A DNA stretch of 64,000 bases from Daphnia pulex (taxonomy: Eukaryota; Arthropoda; Branchiopoda; Diplostraca; Daphniidae): assembly GCF_021134715.1 (NCBI RefSeq), contig NC_060026.1, positions 15,739,001-15,803,000 on the forward strand. The letters are read 5' to 3'. The notes below the pieces were generated by a model. It saw nothing but the letters and a program-made list of their open reading frames with translations, ran no database searches and was not told the DNA's origin. Position 1 is the first letter of the stretch, and each line of letters starts with the position of its first letter. Positions 1-11,847 of this stretch are shown piece by piece. The translations under genes and the position numbers were made by a program.

Positions 1-250
1 GTGAAAAACATGGCGACTTCAGAAACGCATTTACCGTCGTCGAGGTTGCTGGCCATTTGAATCGGCGGTAGGCCTACTTGCACTTTGTCTTCGCCAATCG
101 CTCACGTTTCATTCAATCTATTACCTAGAGTCTGTGCAACTGACAGGTTCCAAGCTGCTGCAGTGAATTAGAGATATATTTCAGTGTACAGTTATGTCAA
201 TTGGTTTTTGAAAACATTCGTCGCGAGGCATTTTGTTGTCATTTGTCGCC
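1..250. other. Intergenic / 5' flank of the first fucosyltransferase
   Basis: No supported gene. The first 60 bases are open in one frame and end in TGA at 58-60, which could be the tail of a gene lying outside the window, but 19 codons are too few to call. The rest is probably 5' untranslated sequence and promoter of the gene starting at 251. Confidence 0.4.
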
Positions 251-1621
251 ATGGCCTTAAACAAGAAACGATTCTCCAAATTGCTTTTCCTTGTCATTTT
301 AAACACGCTGGTGATTTTTCTCGTGAGTAACGGCAAATGGACGGAAGACACACAAAACAACATCGATCGTCGTGATGGCCACCAATCGAATAACATCAGC
401 ACTGACGTCCATTGGCGTTTACCGTCGAAAATCAAATCGATCCTCTTCTGGAACTCACCGAGACGATCCGAGATGACGATTTTCGGCACTGGGCACGACA
501 CTTTTGTCCAGCACGGATGCCCAGTCAGCGACTGCGAAATCGTCAACAGTCCGCATCAGTATCCGGGCCGGCCACTCGACTCCTACGACGCCATCATCTT
601 CAATTTCAACGACGAATTTTGGTTGACTAAACGGCCAATTTTCAATCGCCAACCTCACCAGCGGTTCATCTTCTTCACACAGGAACCGCCGCCGTCCATT
701 AAGCAAATGAACATCTCCGGATACCGAAACTACTTCAACTGGACCATGACCTACCGGATGGACTCGGACATTCGTTTCCTGTACGGGCGGATCAGCTCCA
801 AATCGTCGGCACCCAAAACGATGGAAGAAACGGAGGCCAGAATGAGAGAATCCACTCGCCAGTTGATGTTGAACAAACGAAAAATTACCAGAAGGAAGAA
901 GAAAGAGAAGAAATTGGTGGCCGCCATGATTTCCCACTGCAAAACGGACGGCCAGCGGGAACAGTACATCAAACAATTGAGGAAACACGTCAAAGTCGAC
1001 GTCTTCGGATGGTGCAATCACGGCGAACGGCACAAAATGCTTCACTGCGACACGGACGAGCTTTTATCGTCGACTCCCGAGTGTTACAACATGCTGGACT
1101 CCAATTACAAATTTTACTTGTCCTTTGAGAACGCCATTTGTCCTGATTATGTGACGGAAAAATTCTTTCAGATCATGAGCCTGCGGGATATTGTGCCCGT
1201 CGTCTACGGAGGTGTCGACTACGCCCAATTGGCACCGGAGCATTCGTACATCGATGCCCGGCAGTTTGAACCGCAGCAATTGGCCGCCTATCTGAAGAAA
1301 TTGGCCGCCAACGAGACGCTGTACAACGAGTATCTGTGGTGGAAGGACGACTACATCGTCGAGGCCGGCATGGAGCAAATGGTCAGTCGCGGATTCTGCG
1401 ATCTCTGCCGGAAACTGCACGAAGCTAATCAGGAGCCGAAAATGTACAGGTCGTTGGCTTCACGTTGGAATCCTGCCCGTTGCCAGCGTCCCAAACATGG
1501 TGGTACGAAGACCAATAATAAGCAACAAAAACTGACGAGAAATTTGAGCGCAGTGTCGGCATTCAGTGCAATGGATCTGTTATCGCACCGCAATAGAACG
1601 AACCAATACAGCGAAGACTAG
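251..1621 (+). CDS. Alpha-1,3-fucosyltransferase (GT10), intronless
   Basis: Single-exon gene of 456 aa. The start is the ATG at 251, because the frame upstream opens only with non-ATG codons and this ATG is followed directly by a type II signal anchor (about residues 8-27, FSKLLFLVILNTLVIFLVS). A stem and then a GT10 catalytic domain follow. The diagnostic GDP-fucose motif FENAICPDYVTEKFF lies near residues 290-305, and HQRFIFFTQEPP and FNWTMTYRMDSD are other family blocks. Family members move fucose from GDP-fucose to GlcNAc in N-glycans (core alpha-1,3 or Lewis type) in the Golgi lumen; the exact linkage cannot be read from sequence. The C-terminus has a basic extension past the usual end. 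It is the first of three paralogues here and the only one without introns. A poly(A) signal AATAAA is at about 1728. Confidence 0.93.
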   Translation: MALNKKRFSKLLFLVILNTLVIFLVSNGKWTEDTQNNIDRRDGHQSNNISTDVHWRLPSKIKSILFWNSPRRSEMTIFGTGHDTFVQHGCPVSDCEIVNSPHQYPGRPLDSYDAIIFNFNDEFWLTKRPIFNRQPHQRFIFFTQEPPPSIKQMNISGYRNYFNWTMTYRMDSDIRFLYGRISSKSSAPKTMEETEARMRESTRQLMLNKRKITRRKKKEKKLVAAMISHCKTDGQREQYIKQLRKHVKVDVFGWCNHGERHKMLHCDTDELLSSTPECYNMLDSNYKFYLSFENAICPDYVTEKFFQIMSLRDIVPVVYGGVDYAQLAPEHSYIDARQFEPQQLAAYLKKLAANETLYNEYLWWKDDYIVEAGMEQMVSRGFCDLCRKLHEANQEPKMYRSLASRWNPARCQRPKHGGTKTNNKQQKLTRNLSAVSAFSAMDLLSHRNRTNQYSED

Positions 1622-2003
1622 CTCTAGCCAATTTCAACTTAATACAATATAACATGTTTTCCCATTTTTTTTGTACCAAATCAATTTCTTCATTTAAATA
1701 CATGTCAAATTCGAAATGAATCTGAAAAATAAATTTTTGTTATAATTATTCGGGTTAAGAACTGTCAAATCCGGACCCATGAACATAAAAATAAATGAGT
1801 GTAAATAGCTACTAGAAAAAATCTATAAAAAGTTCAAAGCATTTTGTTGTATAACTGAATGTATAGATAGTCAGCAATGAAGCTACAGTATATATAGGTT
1901 ATATTACTTTCTTAAGTTCAGCACTTTTCAATTTTATTATTGGTTCATAATATAATAATAATAATGGTTCAGACATCCAGGCAGAGCGATATAGGTGCGC
2001 ACG
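1622..2003. other. Convergent intergenic region between two fucosyltransferases
   Basis: AT-rich sequence between the 3' ends of two convergent genes. It holds AATAAA at about 1728 for the left gene and TTTATT at about 1935, which read on the minus strand can serve the right gene. Nothing else is supported. Confidence 0.6.
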
Positions 2004-3423
2004 TCATGAAATTGGAGGTGAATTGATGCAGGCCGATCGTTCATCCCACCAGTCAGTCATGTTCGCATAGGTTTTCGATGGCATGTCCTTGTTGTGGAGT
2101 GAGGCGCACAGGTGACACATGCCAATGTTGACGTCCCTTTGCTTGTACCGGGATTCAAAGTGAGGCTTCCACCAAAAGTACTCGTTGTACAGCGTGTCGT
2201 TCCTGTCCAGGAGGATCAGGTAATCGGCAAGTTGCCTCATATTTTCAAATTTTGCCGCGTTAATGAAGGAATGCGGTGGCGCCATCTGGTCGTAATGATC
2301 GTGAAGGCCAAAGACGACCGGGATGATCGGACGATGAAGCATACCGAAAAACCTTTCAAAGTCAAATCGATTCAATTCTTCTCTCTCACAGTTCAACCCA
2401 ATAAATGATTTTTCAAAAATAGTGCGCGTTACTTTTCAGTAATGTAGTCGCGACACAGCGTATTCTCCAGGGCCATGTAGAATTTGTAATTTTGGCCGGC
2501 CATGTCTCGGCAGTCTTCGCTCGAATTATCAACGCCCATCTCCTTCGGACACTTCTTGTTCCCGCAGGAGCCGTAAACATCGATTTCAATGTACTTTTTG
2601 AGCACTTTGATCAGCTCGTTTCTACTACTGGTTTGAGTACGGCAGTTTGAGACGAACCAAGCGGCCATTTTCGTTTTACCGGACGCATAATTCACTTTTT
2701 GATTGGACATTAATTGCTTCAATTGGTCCTCACTCGGATGAAGTGGGACCTTGCCAGTGGGTCTCACATAACCGTATGGCATCACCATGTCCGAGTCCCA
2801 TCGATAAGTCAAGGTCCAGTTGAAAAAGTTGCCCAATGGACTCGTGTCTAAAAATTTAAACCATCCAGCGGATTCTAAAATCCAGAAAACGTAGCGCTGA
2901 TGAGGTGATCGGCGATGGGGCAAGTCGTTGGGGTTCCAACTGCCTCGCATGTGGAAAATGACGGCGTCGTAGTCGTGGACGTTCGTTCGATCGGTCGAAG
3001 TTTCGCACTGCCACACGGGACAGTCCCATTTGCGGAAGGCCTCGCGGCCAATTCCGAGCCGGAAATCCGGGATACCCCAATACTGCAATAAAAATCGTGA
3101 TTTTATTATAGAATCATATATGTTATTGATCTAAAATTGTTGATGGAATACAAGATAATGCCTTAGGCCCTACTTACATCATTCCAGAATAGAATTCGCT
3201 TGAAAGGTGGGTCGTCAACATCCAATAACAATTTCTCCTGCTCATATCTCTCGACTAAATTGTAGTTTTCGATCAGTTTTCTTACTGGATAAAATTGCCG
3301 GTCATCACGTTCGAGTGTTGTGTGGTAAATTAAGAACAGACATGTCAACACTAATACAAGGAAACGAACACTCAACAACTGCAATGTGGAACGGAGAGTA
3401 GATAGGCGTCGTCCAGCTCTCAT
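2004..3423 (-). CDS. Alpha-1,3-fucosyltransferase (GT10), three exons
   Basis: Exons on the minus strand: 3423-3178, 3082-2433, 2352-2004; 1245 nt, 414 aa. Splice sites are canonical: donor GTAAGT after 3178 and acceptor TTGCAG before 3082; then donor GTAACG after 2433 and acceptor AAAG before 2352. Residues 16-38 or so form a type II signal anchor (LLSVRFLVLVLTCLFLIYH). The catalytic domain carries HQRYVFWILES, FNWTLTYRWDSD and the GDP-fucose block LENTLCRDYITEKFF, which is split by the second intron. C-terminal cysteines (MCHLCASLH) match the other two copies. It should act in the Golgi lumen with GDP-fucose. It is convergent with the intronless paralogue at 251-1621. Its introns do not coincide with those of the copy at 19181-20533. 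Confidence 0.92.
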
Positions 3424-4809
3424 GATTTCTTCAGATCGTCTTTTTCAAATATATAAAAACAACTCAAACTCTTTCGTATATACAGTAGCCTAATAAATGC
3501 ACTCGTTTGAACGAATCAAAGCTTTCATCAGAAGTGTAGATTATCCGAGAGATTATCAGCACCGCTGTGTAGAAAAGTCCATCCTTTCTAAACCATCTCG
3601 TGTATAAACGTTGAAAGTTCGCAGCTCCAATCATTTTTCAGCTCTCATTTTGAGTCCGACTGCAGACTGTGTATTAAATGCTTGCAATCGTATACAATGG
3701 GTCAACAATTTTTCCTACCGAGTCACGCCTCGTCACGCATTTTATCTGAAATAATCGGCAAAACGGTCGCTTGCTAGGTACTTTTTGTTTTCAGCACGGT
3801 TGCTTGGGTTAGTTTGTCGACTAAAGCGCTCTTGTTATTGAAGAGTTGGTGTCTATAGTATAGCTAAATGAAAGAAAATCATTGAACCCATCAGCAGGTA
3901 TATAGTCGGAAGAGACGAACCGGAACCTAGAAAAAAATGAAGTATATTAAGGAGCCTATCATAACAACGGGGAACTGAAAAAATGTCGATGTTTTTGTCT
4001 GCGGAGATCACTGACATCATCTGAAGAACATATAACGGATTGCCACGAGCATTGACCGATGAAATGGTTGGTGCTTTTCAAACAGTCACATTTATAGCGA
4101 GATCGGATGATATGGAGGAAAAAACGGAAACAATACGCTTTGTTATCTATAATAACCATAGCAACTGAATAAAATTGGTTTCCAGCTGAATCCAGCATTC
4201 AATGACTTTGGTCTGCGGTTATTCAGAATAATAATGCCTGAGCCTACGTAACACCCAGAGCCCCTCCCCTGGGGAGGTGGCTTTTTATTTCCATCTCATC
4301 ATTGTACATTTAGTCTATACATTACCGGAGACATTTTCAAAAGGGAGGTTCTAGTAACTGTAATTCTATTTTCACTACTTGTCAGGATTCTGGCTAAGGT
4401 TAATTTTAGTCGATCGTCGATCGTCCGCTTAGCTGATGATCAAACTGCTACATTACATGGCAAAAAAGAGTCTACAAACTCCGCTGTAAAAAAAGAGGTT
4501 AACCTGTTTTTGTTTTGTTTTTTTCTTTTCTAAATCAAATATCTCAAAATTCTTGCTATTTTTAACTGGCTCTTATTACCTGTTTAGAAGAGTGTGTTGG
4601 ACCACTTCCTTAAAAAAAAGGTTTCGAACGTATGCTTTTTTGCACAAGGTAATTTGATATTAGGCACAAAAGGATTAATTAACACACTTTTTGTTGTTCA
4701 CAGTTGTATAACGTCAACTAATTTCTATAATCAACTAATCCAATTTTTATTTATTTATTTTTCTGTATCTTGCTGTTGACTTGGGCAGATACCACTGTTA
4801 TCTGGATTG
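3424..4809. other. Intergenic region, divergent promoters
   Basis: About 1.4 kb without a supported gene between a minus-strand fucosyltransferase and a plus-strand methyltransferase. Open frames here have no recognisable content. The block 4261-4452 resembles the sequence just upstream of the sulfotransferase at 10361 (see findings), so it may hold a duplicated promoter or leader exon. The last 60 bases before 4810 include a pyrimidine-rich stretch ending in GGGCAG, a possible acceptor for a 5'UTR exon. Confidence 0.5.
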
Positions 4810-5868
4810 ATGGCGCGCATTGGTCATTTCAGTATCGGGATGCGCGAAGCTAAAAAAATTTGCGTTCGATTGTTTCTTTCCGTGATTATTTGCGTTGTGA
4901 TGATTATTTTCTCAACATTCTTCATTCAAATGAGCACCACCCATCTAAACACGTATCCGTGGACAACATCAACAGCCAACCGTTACAATGACAGGCCTAC
5001 TAGCTCGAATACAAATGAGAAATCTAGCCATTACTATCCAGATGCTTATTGGGACAGCAGGACTCCAAGTCTCACGAAAGGCAATAATCAGGATTCCGGG
5101 ACGAATTGCTGCTGCTCCGATTCCTACTGGGACACCTTGGTGGACTCTGACGTGTTGACGGGGACCCAAATCATGGACTATTTCATGTGGACTAACCGGT
5201 CTTCCTGTCGCTTAGCCCACGATTTCGGTGGTAAAGTATTGGGAAATCCTTCGGGAAAAGACGGGCAAAAAGCTGTTTGCATCGATCCTCAAGTGGCTCC
5301 CAAACCGGAAGAATGTCTCGTCTATTCTTTCGGCATCAACAGCGAATGGTCGTTTGACGAAGAAATGGAACAGTACGGATGTCAAGTGTTCGCTTTCGAT
5401 CCTTCCATGGCGATGGAACCACATGACCACACCCCTGGCATACACTTTTACAACTGGGGATTGGGCGAACGTGACGAAATCCTAGAGACTAGCGACAACG
5501 TCACAAAGTGGCAGATGTATTCGCTTTCATCCATCTACAAGACCTTGTCCGTCCGCCATGGTCCCAAAATCATTGATTATTTGAAAATGGACATTGAAGG
5601 CTCCGAGTGGAAGGTCCTGCCGGATGTAATCAAGACGGGCATGCTCTCCAAAATCCGCCAACTCGGCCTCGAGATCCACCTTCCCGACGATTATCCGCTG
5701 GATGGCTTCCGCAAACTCATCCGACAAGTCAGAGCTCTCGAGTCCATGGGCATGGTCCGTTTCGATTCCAAATACAATCCGTGGTACATAAGCAATTTCA
5801 CGCATCTTCAACTAGTGAACCAACCGGCAGGATACGAAATTGCCTGGTACAACAGCCAACTCCTCTAA
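4810..5868 (+). CDS. METTL24-like (FkbM-fold) methyltransferase, type II membrane protein
   Basis: Single open exon of 352 aa from the ATG at 4810 (the preceding in-frame TTG is not a plausible start). A short basic N-terminus is followed by a membrane anchor at about residues 18-40 (CVRLFLSVIICVVMIIFSTF) and a Thr/Ser/Asn-rich stem. The C-terminal half holds a SAM-dependent methyltransferase fold: VYSFGINSEWSFDEEM near residue 173 for the SAM-binding strand, then DYLKMDIEGSEWKVLPDVI near 256-275, typical of the FkbM/METTL24 group, and GLEIHLPDDYP. The substrate of METTL24 is unknown to me. Lumenal topology and glycosyltransferase neighbours make a glycan or lipid substrate possible, which is inference. 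Twin cysteines after the stem (CCCSDSYWD) are conspicuous. AATAAA follows near 6190. Confidence 0.85.
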   Translation: MARIGHFSIGMREAKKICVRLFLSVIICVVMIIFSTFFIQMSTTHLNTYPWTTSTANRYNDRPTSSNTNEKSSHYYPDAYWDSRTPSLTKGNNQDSGTNCCCSDSYWDTLVDSDVLTGTQIMDYFMWTNRSSCRLAHDFGGKVLGNPSGKDGQKAVCIDPQVAPKPEECLVYSFGINSEWSFDEEMEQYGCQVFAFDPSMAMEPHDHTPGIHFYNWGLGERDEILETSDNVTKWQMYSLSSIYKTLSVRHGPKIIDYLKMDIEGSEWKVLPDVIKTGMLSKIRQLGLEIHLPDDYPLDGFRKLIRQVRALESMGMVRFDSKYNPWYISNFTHLQLVNQPAGYEIAWYNSQLL

Positions 5869-6394
5869 ATAGCCCGCTTTATTGAATCTTAAATGTTATT
5901 GCCATTTTTTTATCCAACGGTTAATATAATACAGATATTGTGCGCGTGATTTGTTCTTCCTGAGATAATCGTATTATAGGCTAGTTCTGTAGGTTCAAAG
6001 ACATTGGCAATACACATTGAGCCTGGTAAAAATTTTAATAGTCTATTTTTAATAGTTTATTTTCTATTTTAAGTAATATCATATAGTTTTGAAGGAAAAG
6101 AAATCAGCAAAAAATTAAAGAAACTTAATACACATATACCCAGCGCCTTTATCACCACCAAGTTCAACTCCCCATATTTTATCTATACATAATAAAACTT
6201 TGGGAACAAAAACAAAAATTACTGTTGCAGAACGTGCTCGTTGAACATTTCCGTTAGGGGCGGTACCTCAGGTAAGGCTTGGAAATCATTTCATTTCTCA
6301 CCCAGCAGTCTTGTTGAAGAGTTGAATCTTGAATAGACGCTTCATAGTCTATACCTGCTGGTCGTCTCCGTCTAGCATCAGTCCATTAACAACA
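5869..6394. other. Intergenic: 3' end of methyltransferase, 5' flank of sulfotransferase
   Basis: AT-rich spacer with the poly(A) signal of the upstream gene near 6190. A GGTAAGG motif near 6270 could be a donor of a leader exon. No coding sequence was recognised. Confidence 0.5.
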
Positions 6395-8068
6395 ATGAGG
6401 CTCCACCACAAAAACTATTGCACAACTAACTTAATAATTACAAGTCTGTTAGTCGGTAACTTATTGCTGAGTTTATTTCATCATTTCAATTCCGGTGTTA
6501 TAGTCAATAACACAAACAGCACTTGCAAAACAGCGTCACCGCACAATACAGATAATAGGCGTGAATGCGTTTCGCCATCTGACAATTTCGTCAATCAAGA
6601 TCAAGTCAACTACCCGTGGAAAGAGGAGCCCAATTGCCAACACTTCACCGTTCAGGTATTGCTTGATCTCTCAAAACGAATATTATGTATAGAGCTCTAA
6701 AGATATTTCCAATTTGAATAGTTTGCCAGGAATAATTCTCGGCCGAAGTGGGCTTTGACGTCCTTCCCTGGCAGTGGAGTAACGTGGACACGACAGTTAA
6801 TTGAAGGAGTAACTGGGTGAGTTTGAAGTTTTTTTTTTCTAGAATAGAGAAATGATTGCTGATTTTTTTGTATTGTTTTATTTCCTCGTGCACAGCATAT
6901 ATACTGGGACCATCTATGGATCAGGAGAGCCTCCAGTTATAATAGGTAGTATAGGACTTTAGGCTATATTAATTACGTCATACGCATTAATACTTTAATA
7001 GTTGAGACATTTAAAACTTGCCCAGTACATATTAAAGGGACTATAACAATTAGAAAAACGTAATTGGTCAAGAAGCGTGAAGACGAAATCAGAAAGTATC
7101 AATATTTTGAGATGTAATTCACATTTTTTTTAATCCAGTGAACTAAAACTTTGATTTAATTGAAATGAAGGGAACCACGGAAATGAAGTGGATGTCAATT
7201 GCGAGTGCACGATTCTCATTAAAGATCACGACATAGAAGGGCCTGATTTCGCATCCTTTCCAACTAGAAGAAACAATCTCGTGAGTATTTATAGAACGCC
7301 AGATATTTACTATTATGCAATTGACAAGATTGTCTAATATAGTATTGCTCTTCTTAAAATGTACGGTATACATTTTCTGGGTGATGGATTTCACAAATCA
7401 AAAGGGCAATCAAATCAGGAGAGGTCACAAAAGAAGAAGAGGTCCTACAAGGAGTTCCATCTACGACAACCGCGGAATTTTACTCCTCCGCAATCCCATG
7501 GAAGCGTTATTCACCTTCGCCCATTATCTGGGATCGTCGGAAAATCAGACGGGGATAGTGTCGCCGGTCGACTTTTTTGGTCCCCAGTTCGACAATTACG
7601 TCGACTACGTGGCCGACACTTGGGCGGATCACGCCGTCGGTTGGATCCAGGACATCCAAAACGGGACCGTCCTCTTCTACGAGCGGCTCCTGCTGGAAGA
7701 CACTGCGGCCGAATTGACACGATTGTTGAGTGTCATCGGCTTCAGCGATCCTCACCATCCGCCCGTCGATCCGGAGCGGATGCGCTGTACTTTGTTGCAC
7801 AAGAATCGAATGGACCGCAAGCGTAGCAAAAAACCAGTGTAAGTGACGTATTTATTGTTTATGAGTTGATTGGGTTTCGGAATTACATTTCGATTTGGAT
7901 TGCTGTTATTTGCGATTTAGGATACCACTGACCATCCGTCACCGCTCTAAATTGATGTTTGCCATCCAAAGGGTTCAAAATAGCCTCCGGAAGAAAGGCT
8001 GGCCGTTGCTTCCAGTTGATCTCTTTGACTTGCGAGCACGAGACGAAGACAATATTGACAGTGTATAA
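6395..8068 (+). CDS. WSCD-type sulfotransferase, copy 1
   Basis: Exons 6395-6655, 6722-6816, 6896-6945, 7171-7280, 7405-7838, 7921-8068; 1098 nt, 365 aa. All introns are GT-AG. Residues about 10-30 form a type II signal anchor (LIITSLLVGNLLLSLFHHF). The PAPS 5'-phosphosulfate loop is TSFPGSGVTWTRQLIEG (about 100-116), followed by TGIYTGTIYG. The 3'-phosphate-binding block is GILLLRNPMEALF in exon 5. This loop plus TGxYTG arrangement matches the WSCD1/WSCD2 sulfotransferase domain, known in vertebrates to sulfate sialic acid. There is no N-terminal WSC domain, so it is a catalytic-only relative and the acceptor is unknown. The exon 5 acceptor at 7405 (AAAAG/GGC) is the least certain boundary. 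AATAAA lies near 8213. A second copy follows at 10361. Confidence 0.87.
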
Positions 8069-10360
8069 TAGCCTTAATAGGTTATTATAAACAAGGTATG
8101 TACATGCAAGCATCCCTTTTCATTTGATGTTTTAGCTCAACTCGCCATCTTATCTATAGGCCTCTATCACCTGTTCCCTTTTCATTTGAGTGCTGCATTG
8201 ATGTGTTTGGAAATAAAGAATGTTTTGTGGTTGAATGAAGGCCGAAACTAATCGGTTTATTATATGATACTGGCCATGGGCAAGTAGAATTGTAAGCGGA
8301 TTGACAAAAACCGCCCGTGTAAGCAACAACCCAAAAAAATTGACGTTTTAATCCCCCTCCCTATTATTGTATCTGAACCCCACGATAAGAACTGGAGAGA
8401 AAGACAGACAAAGAAAAGGGTATCGGCGATTATTCAGAGAAAAGAATTGGTGCCGATTGTAACTCTTCCTCCCAACACCCGCCCCCTCCATTCCAGCTAG
8501 AGTCGACTGGAGGCCATGTCGAAAAGGCACACACCGTCTGATTCAGTGATCCTATATAGTAGCTTCCAGCTTCCTACCGTTCATTCTGTGACGTTGTCGC
8601 TAATATAGACGTTGTTTAATAATTATTAATTAAGAACGGTGTATACTTTCGTTTTACTCTCTGCGTCTATAGCTATTACGCTGCATGCGTCTACTGCGTT
8701 TGCCGTTTAGATTCCGGTGACGGCTGTGAGATGTCAAAAATTCAGTTTGTTGTAAGCGTCTCAGTTCGTTACCTTATACTAATTCTGAATATTGCGTTGA
8801 TTGAAATTAGAACCTCGATAAAGTGGTTTTCACCTATAATTTCACCTGATTTTGTCCTGTGTTATAGTGACGTAGCCAGCAGTCGCCAACAAAATCAAAT
8901 CCAAGCCAATAACGGCAATAACAACTGGACGACCACAGCGATAGGACACAAACTCGACGTTCTGTAACAACAATTGCCTTTTTAATTAGGCAAAAAGGTT
9001 GACTCTTCTCGTTTTTCGCTTCTTGATTTCATTCAACGCCATGGACTGTTTCATTTGTTCATTATCCACCCAGTGTTACGCCTATCTTCCGTCGCCTACG
9101 GGTAGAAATCTTATTTATGCTTTTCTCACCTTCACGGATCATGCTGGATTGTTTGAAACTTGGAAGAGGAAATCAGCTCATGGATGGACTTTCAGTTGCA
9201 TCAGTTTCTTGTTCAAGTTTTCAAGTTTCGTTTAAGCTCTAACCAGGGTAGGTACAGTATTTTTAGCCCATCTCTGATGCAACAAATCTGTACGTGAATT
9301 GCAACCTTAAGTAGTTCACTTCAATGAAATCTCGCCGAGTGTTTGGGATGGCTTTGCCGGCCGTTCTTTTCGTTCCGACGACGATGGATCCAGTCATCTA
9401 AGGATTTGACTCAGCCAACCCAGAAAGTGGAACTTATAAAGTGGCAGCTGCTGAGATGACGTCGCGGTATTTTCAGTCACGGTTCTTGATTTCAAATAAT
9501 AATCGATGGTGCATTATGCCGCTTGGAAATACGTTTCACGCTTGCAGAAATGAGTTAGTTAATCATCTTGAGCCGGCAATTGTCCTTCTCCAGCTGTTTT
9601 TATTTTATCGAAAGGTAAGAGGGTTGAATGAAAGGCAGGACATTCAGGTGTGGCTGAATAGGAAACTGAGTGATTTGCTGGCCCCTGAGGTAACGTGAGA
9701 AAACGCCCCTCTCTATTTGTCGAATAAATAAGGGATCAATTTCAGTGTCAGGCTATAATAATCACGAGAACCTGTGGGTGTCCATGGACGGCGAGTCTTA
9801 GATGGAATGGAAATCAAACAACAAAAAGCTAACAACCTGGCTAACTACATGGCTACATCCAGCATTCAACAATGTAGCCAAAACTCTGCACTGCATTTTA
9901 GATTGTCGCAGATCGAATGGTAATAAACAGGTGAAATTCAAGAACAATTAAATGTTACAGCCGGTAATAACCTCTGCCCTGCCTCTGCCCTTCCTAGCGG
10001 TCAACACAACAACAAGCGAGTTTCTTTCTTGTAGGTGAACTGGTTTGACGGGATCTCCAGCAAGACGATTAGGTAATACACACAGCAGTCGCTTTCCTTT
10101 TTATCACAACAAAATTGTATTCTTATAGGCAACACACACAACCCTTTGATTTTGTTTTTTAAATGTCTCCAATACGTCTCCCTCCCAAGGGGGAGGTGTC
10201 CTTGTCTATTTCTTGTATGTCTGTCGGCCGTACAGTTTTCAGGTAGTTCTAATAAGGGAGGTCCTAAGAAAAATCACGTTTTCACTTTTCGTCGGAATTC
10301 TGACCAAAGTTTTTTAGTTCTTCGTCCAACTTCCCCGTAGGTGACGACCAAACAGACAAG
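8069..10360. other. Intergenic region between sulfotransferase copies
   Basis: About 2.3 kb with no confirmed gene. The best candidate is an ATG at 8731 opening 78 codons with a hydrophobic N-terminus (VRYLILILNIALI), the shape of a signal anchor; a possible acceptor TTATAG near 8868 lies inside it. It has no recognised homologue and may be a decayed exon. A second ORF at 9441-9698 shows nothing recognisable. The block 10178-10352 resembles 4261-4452 and is probably the promoter or leader of the next gene. Confidence 0.45.
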
Positions 10361-11847
10361 ATGAAGCGTCGCTTGAGAGACTATTACTTCATTTGTTTTT
10401 TAACGACAAGTTTGATCTTGATTTCGTTGCATCACTTCAACAACAGCAGTGCAGACAACACGATCAGCATTTGCAAAACAATTTCAGCACAGAGCGACGC
10501 TACTAAACGACATCAGGATTGTATTCCGGACTACGACGAAGTCGACCAGGAACTGATGGCCACTTACCCGTGGATTGACGATCCCACCTGCCGACATTTC
10601 GCCGTTCAGGTAAAAAGATTATTTCATAGTTCAAACAGATTTATTTGGCGCAATTAATTAAAAATACATTTCTGCACGGTTGGATTAATAGTTTGCGAAG
10701 AATAAAACCCGACCGAAATGGGCTTTAACTTCTTTCCCCGGAAGTGGAGTCACTTGGACCCGGCAGTTGATTGAGGGAGTAACGGGGTGAGTTAATATCA
10801 TTATGTTATTTTTAAAAAAATATTGGACCTCATTGATAGCTGAACCTTGCCAAAATAAGAATTTATACCGGGACCGTCTACGGCAAAGCAGAATCCCCGA
10901 TCGTCACAACCGGTAAAGCATTTCCAGTTTATTTATTGATAAGCTGTTCAAACAAATGACTGGTTGAATTTGTAGTTATTGTTGTTTGTTTTTGTAGTTA
11001 TTTAATTAAAAATGTTAATTGGAATGAAGGTCACCACGGGAATGAGGCTGACCTGAATTGCGAATGCACCATTCTCATCAAGGATCACGACGTTGATCTG
11101 CCTGATTTCGCCTCCTTCCCAACTATAAGGAACAATCTCGTACGTATTTTTTAAATACCTTTTTTACAATTGTAAACTTAAACTCTTCTTGACGATTATT
11201 TTCCTCAACAGGTGAAGGACAACCAAACCAGGAAAGACAGTAAGAAACGAGGTCCCATCAGGAGTTTCCTCTACGACAACCGCGGGATTCTTTTACTTCG
11301 CAATCCCATGGACGCGTTATTCACCTTCGCCCATTTTCTGGGATCGTCTGGCAATCACACGGGCGTGGTGTCATCCAGCGATTTCGTGGGGCCCCAATTC
11401 GACAATTACGTCGACTACGTGGCCGACACTTGGGCGGATCACGCCGTCGGTTGGATCCAGGACATCCAAAACGGGACCGTCCTCTTCTACGAGCGGCTCC
11501 TCCTGGAAGACACTGCGGCCGAATTGAAACGATTGCTGAGTGTCATCCGCTTCAACGATCCTCACCATCAGCCCGTCGATCCGGAGCGGATGCGCTGCAC
11601 TCTGTTGCACAAGGATCGAGCGGATCGCAAGCGCACCGCAAAACCAGTGTAAGATGACAAATTAAATCTTCTAGTTTATTACATTTATAGACTCGTTTAA
11701 TTTAATAGGATACCGTTGACGCCCAGTCAGCGGTCCAAGTTGATGTCCGCCATCGAACGAGTTCAGGAGAGTCTACACAAGAAAGGCTGGCCGTTACTTC
11801 CAGTTTACCTCTACGATCTACGACACAAGGAGAATCCTGGCGTCTAA
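10361..11847 (+). CDS. WSCD-type sulfotransferase, copy 2
   Basis: Exons 10361-10609, 10692-10786, 10860-10912, 11030-11139, 11212-11648, 11709-11847; 1083 nt, 360 aa. Exon number, phases and most lengths match copy 1, with single-codon differences in exons 3 and 5. It has a type II signal anchor near residues 8-25 (FICFLTTSLILISLHHF), the PAPS loop TSFPGSGVTWTRQLIEG, TGTVYG, and GILLLRNPMDALF. The C-terminal KKGWPLLPVYLYDLR block is also shared. Like copy 1 it should transfer sulfate from PAPS in the Golgi lumen; the acceptor is unknown. In exon 5 a 104-nt run is identical to copy 1, including third codon positions, while the flanks differ. AATAAA is near 11958. Confidence 0.88.

Noticed and set aside
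455-1045. 196-codon minus-strand open frame
   Set aside because: It is the antisense shadow of the fucosyltransferase at 251-1621 and shows no family signature.
7507-7800. Open frames antisense to exon 5 of the first sulfotransferase
   Set aside because: They mirror the conserved coding strand; the same shadows appear opposite exon 5 of the second copy.
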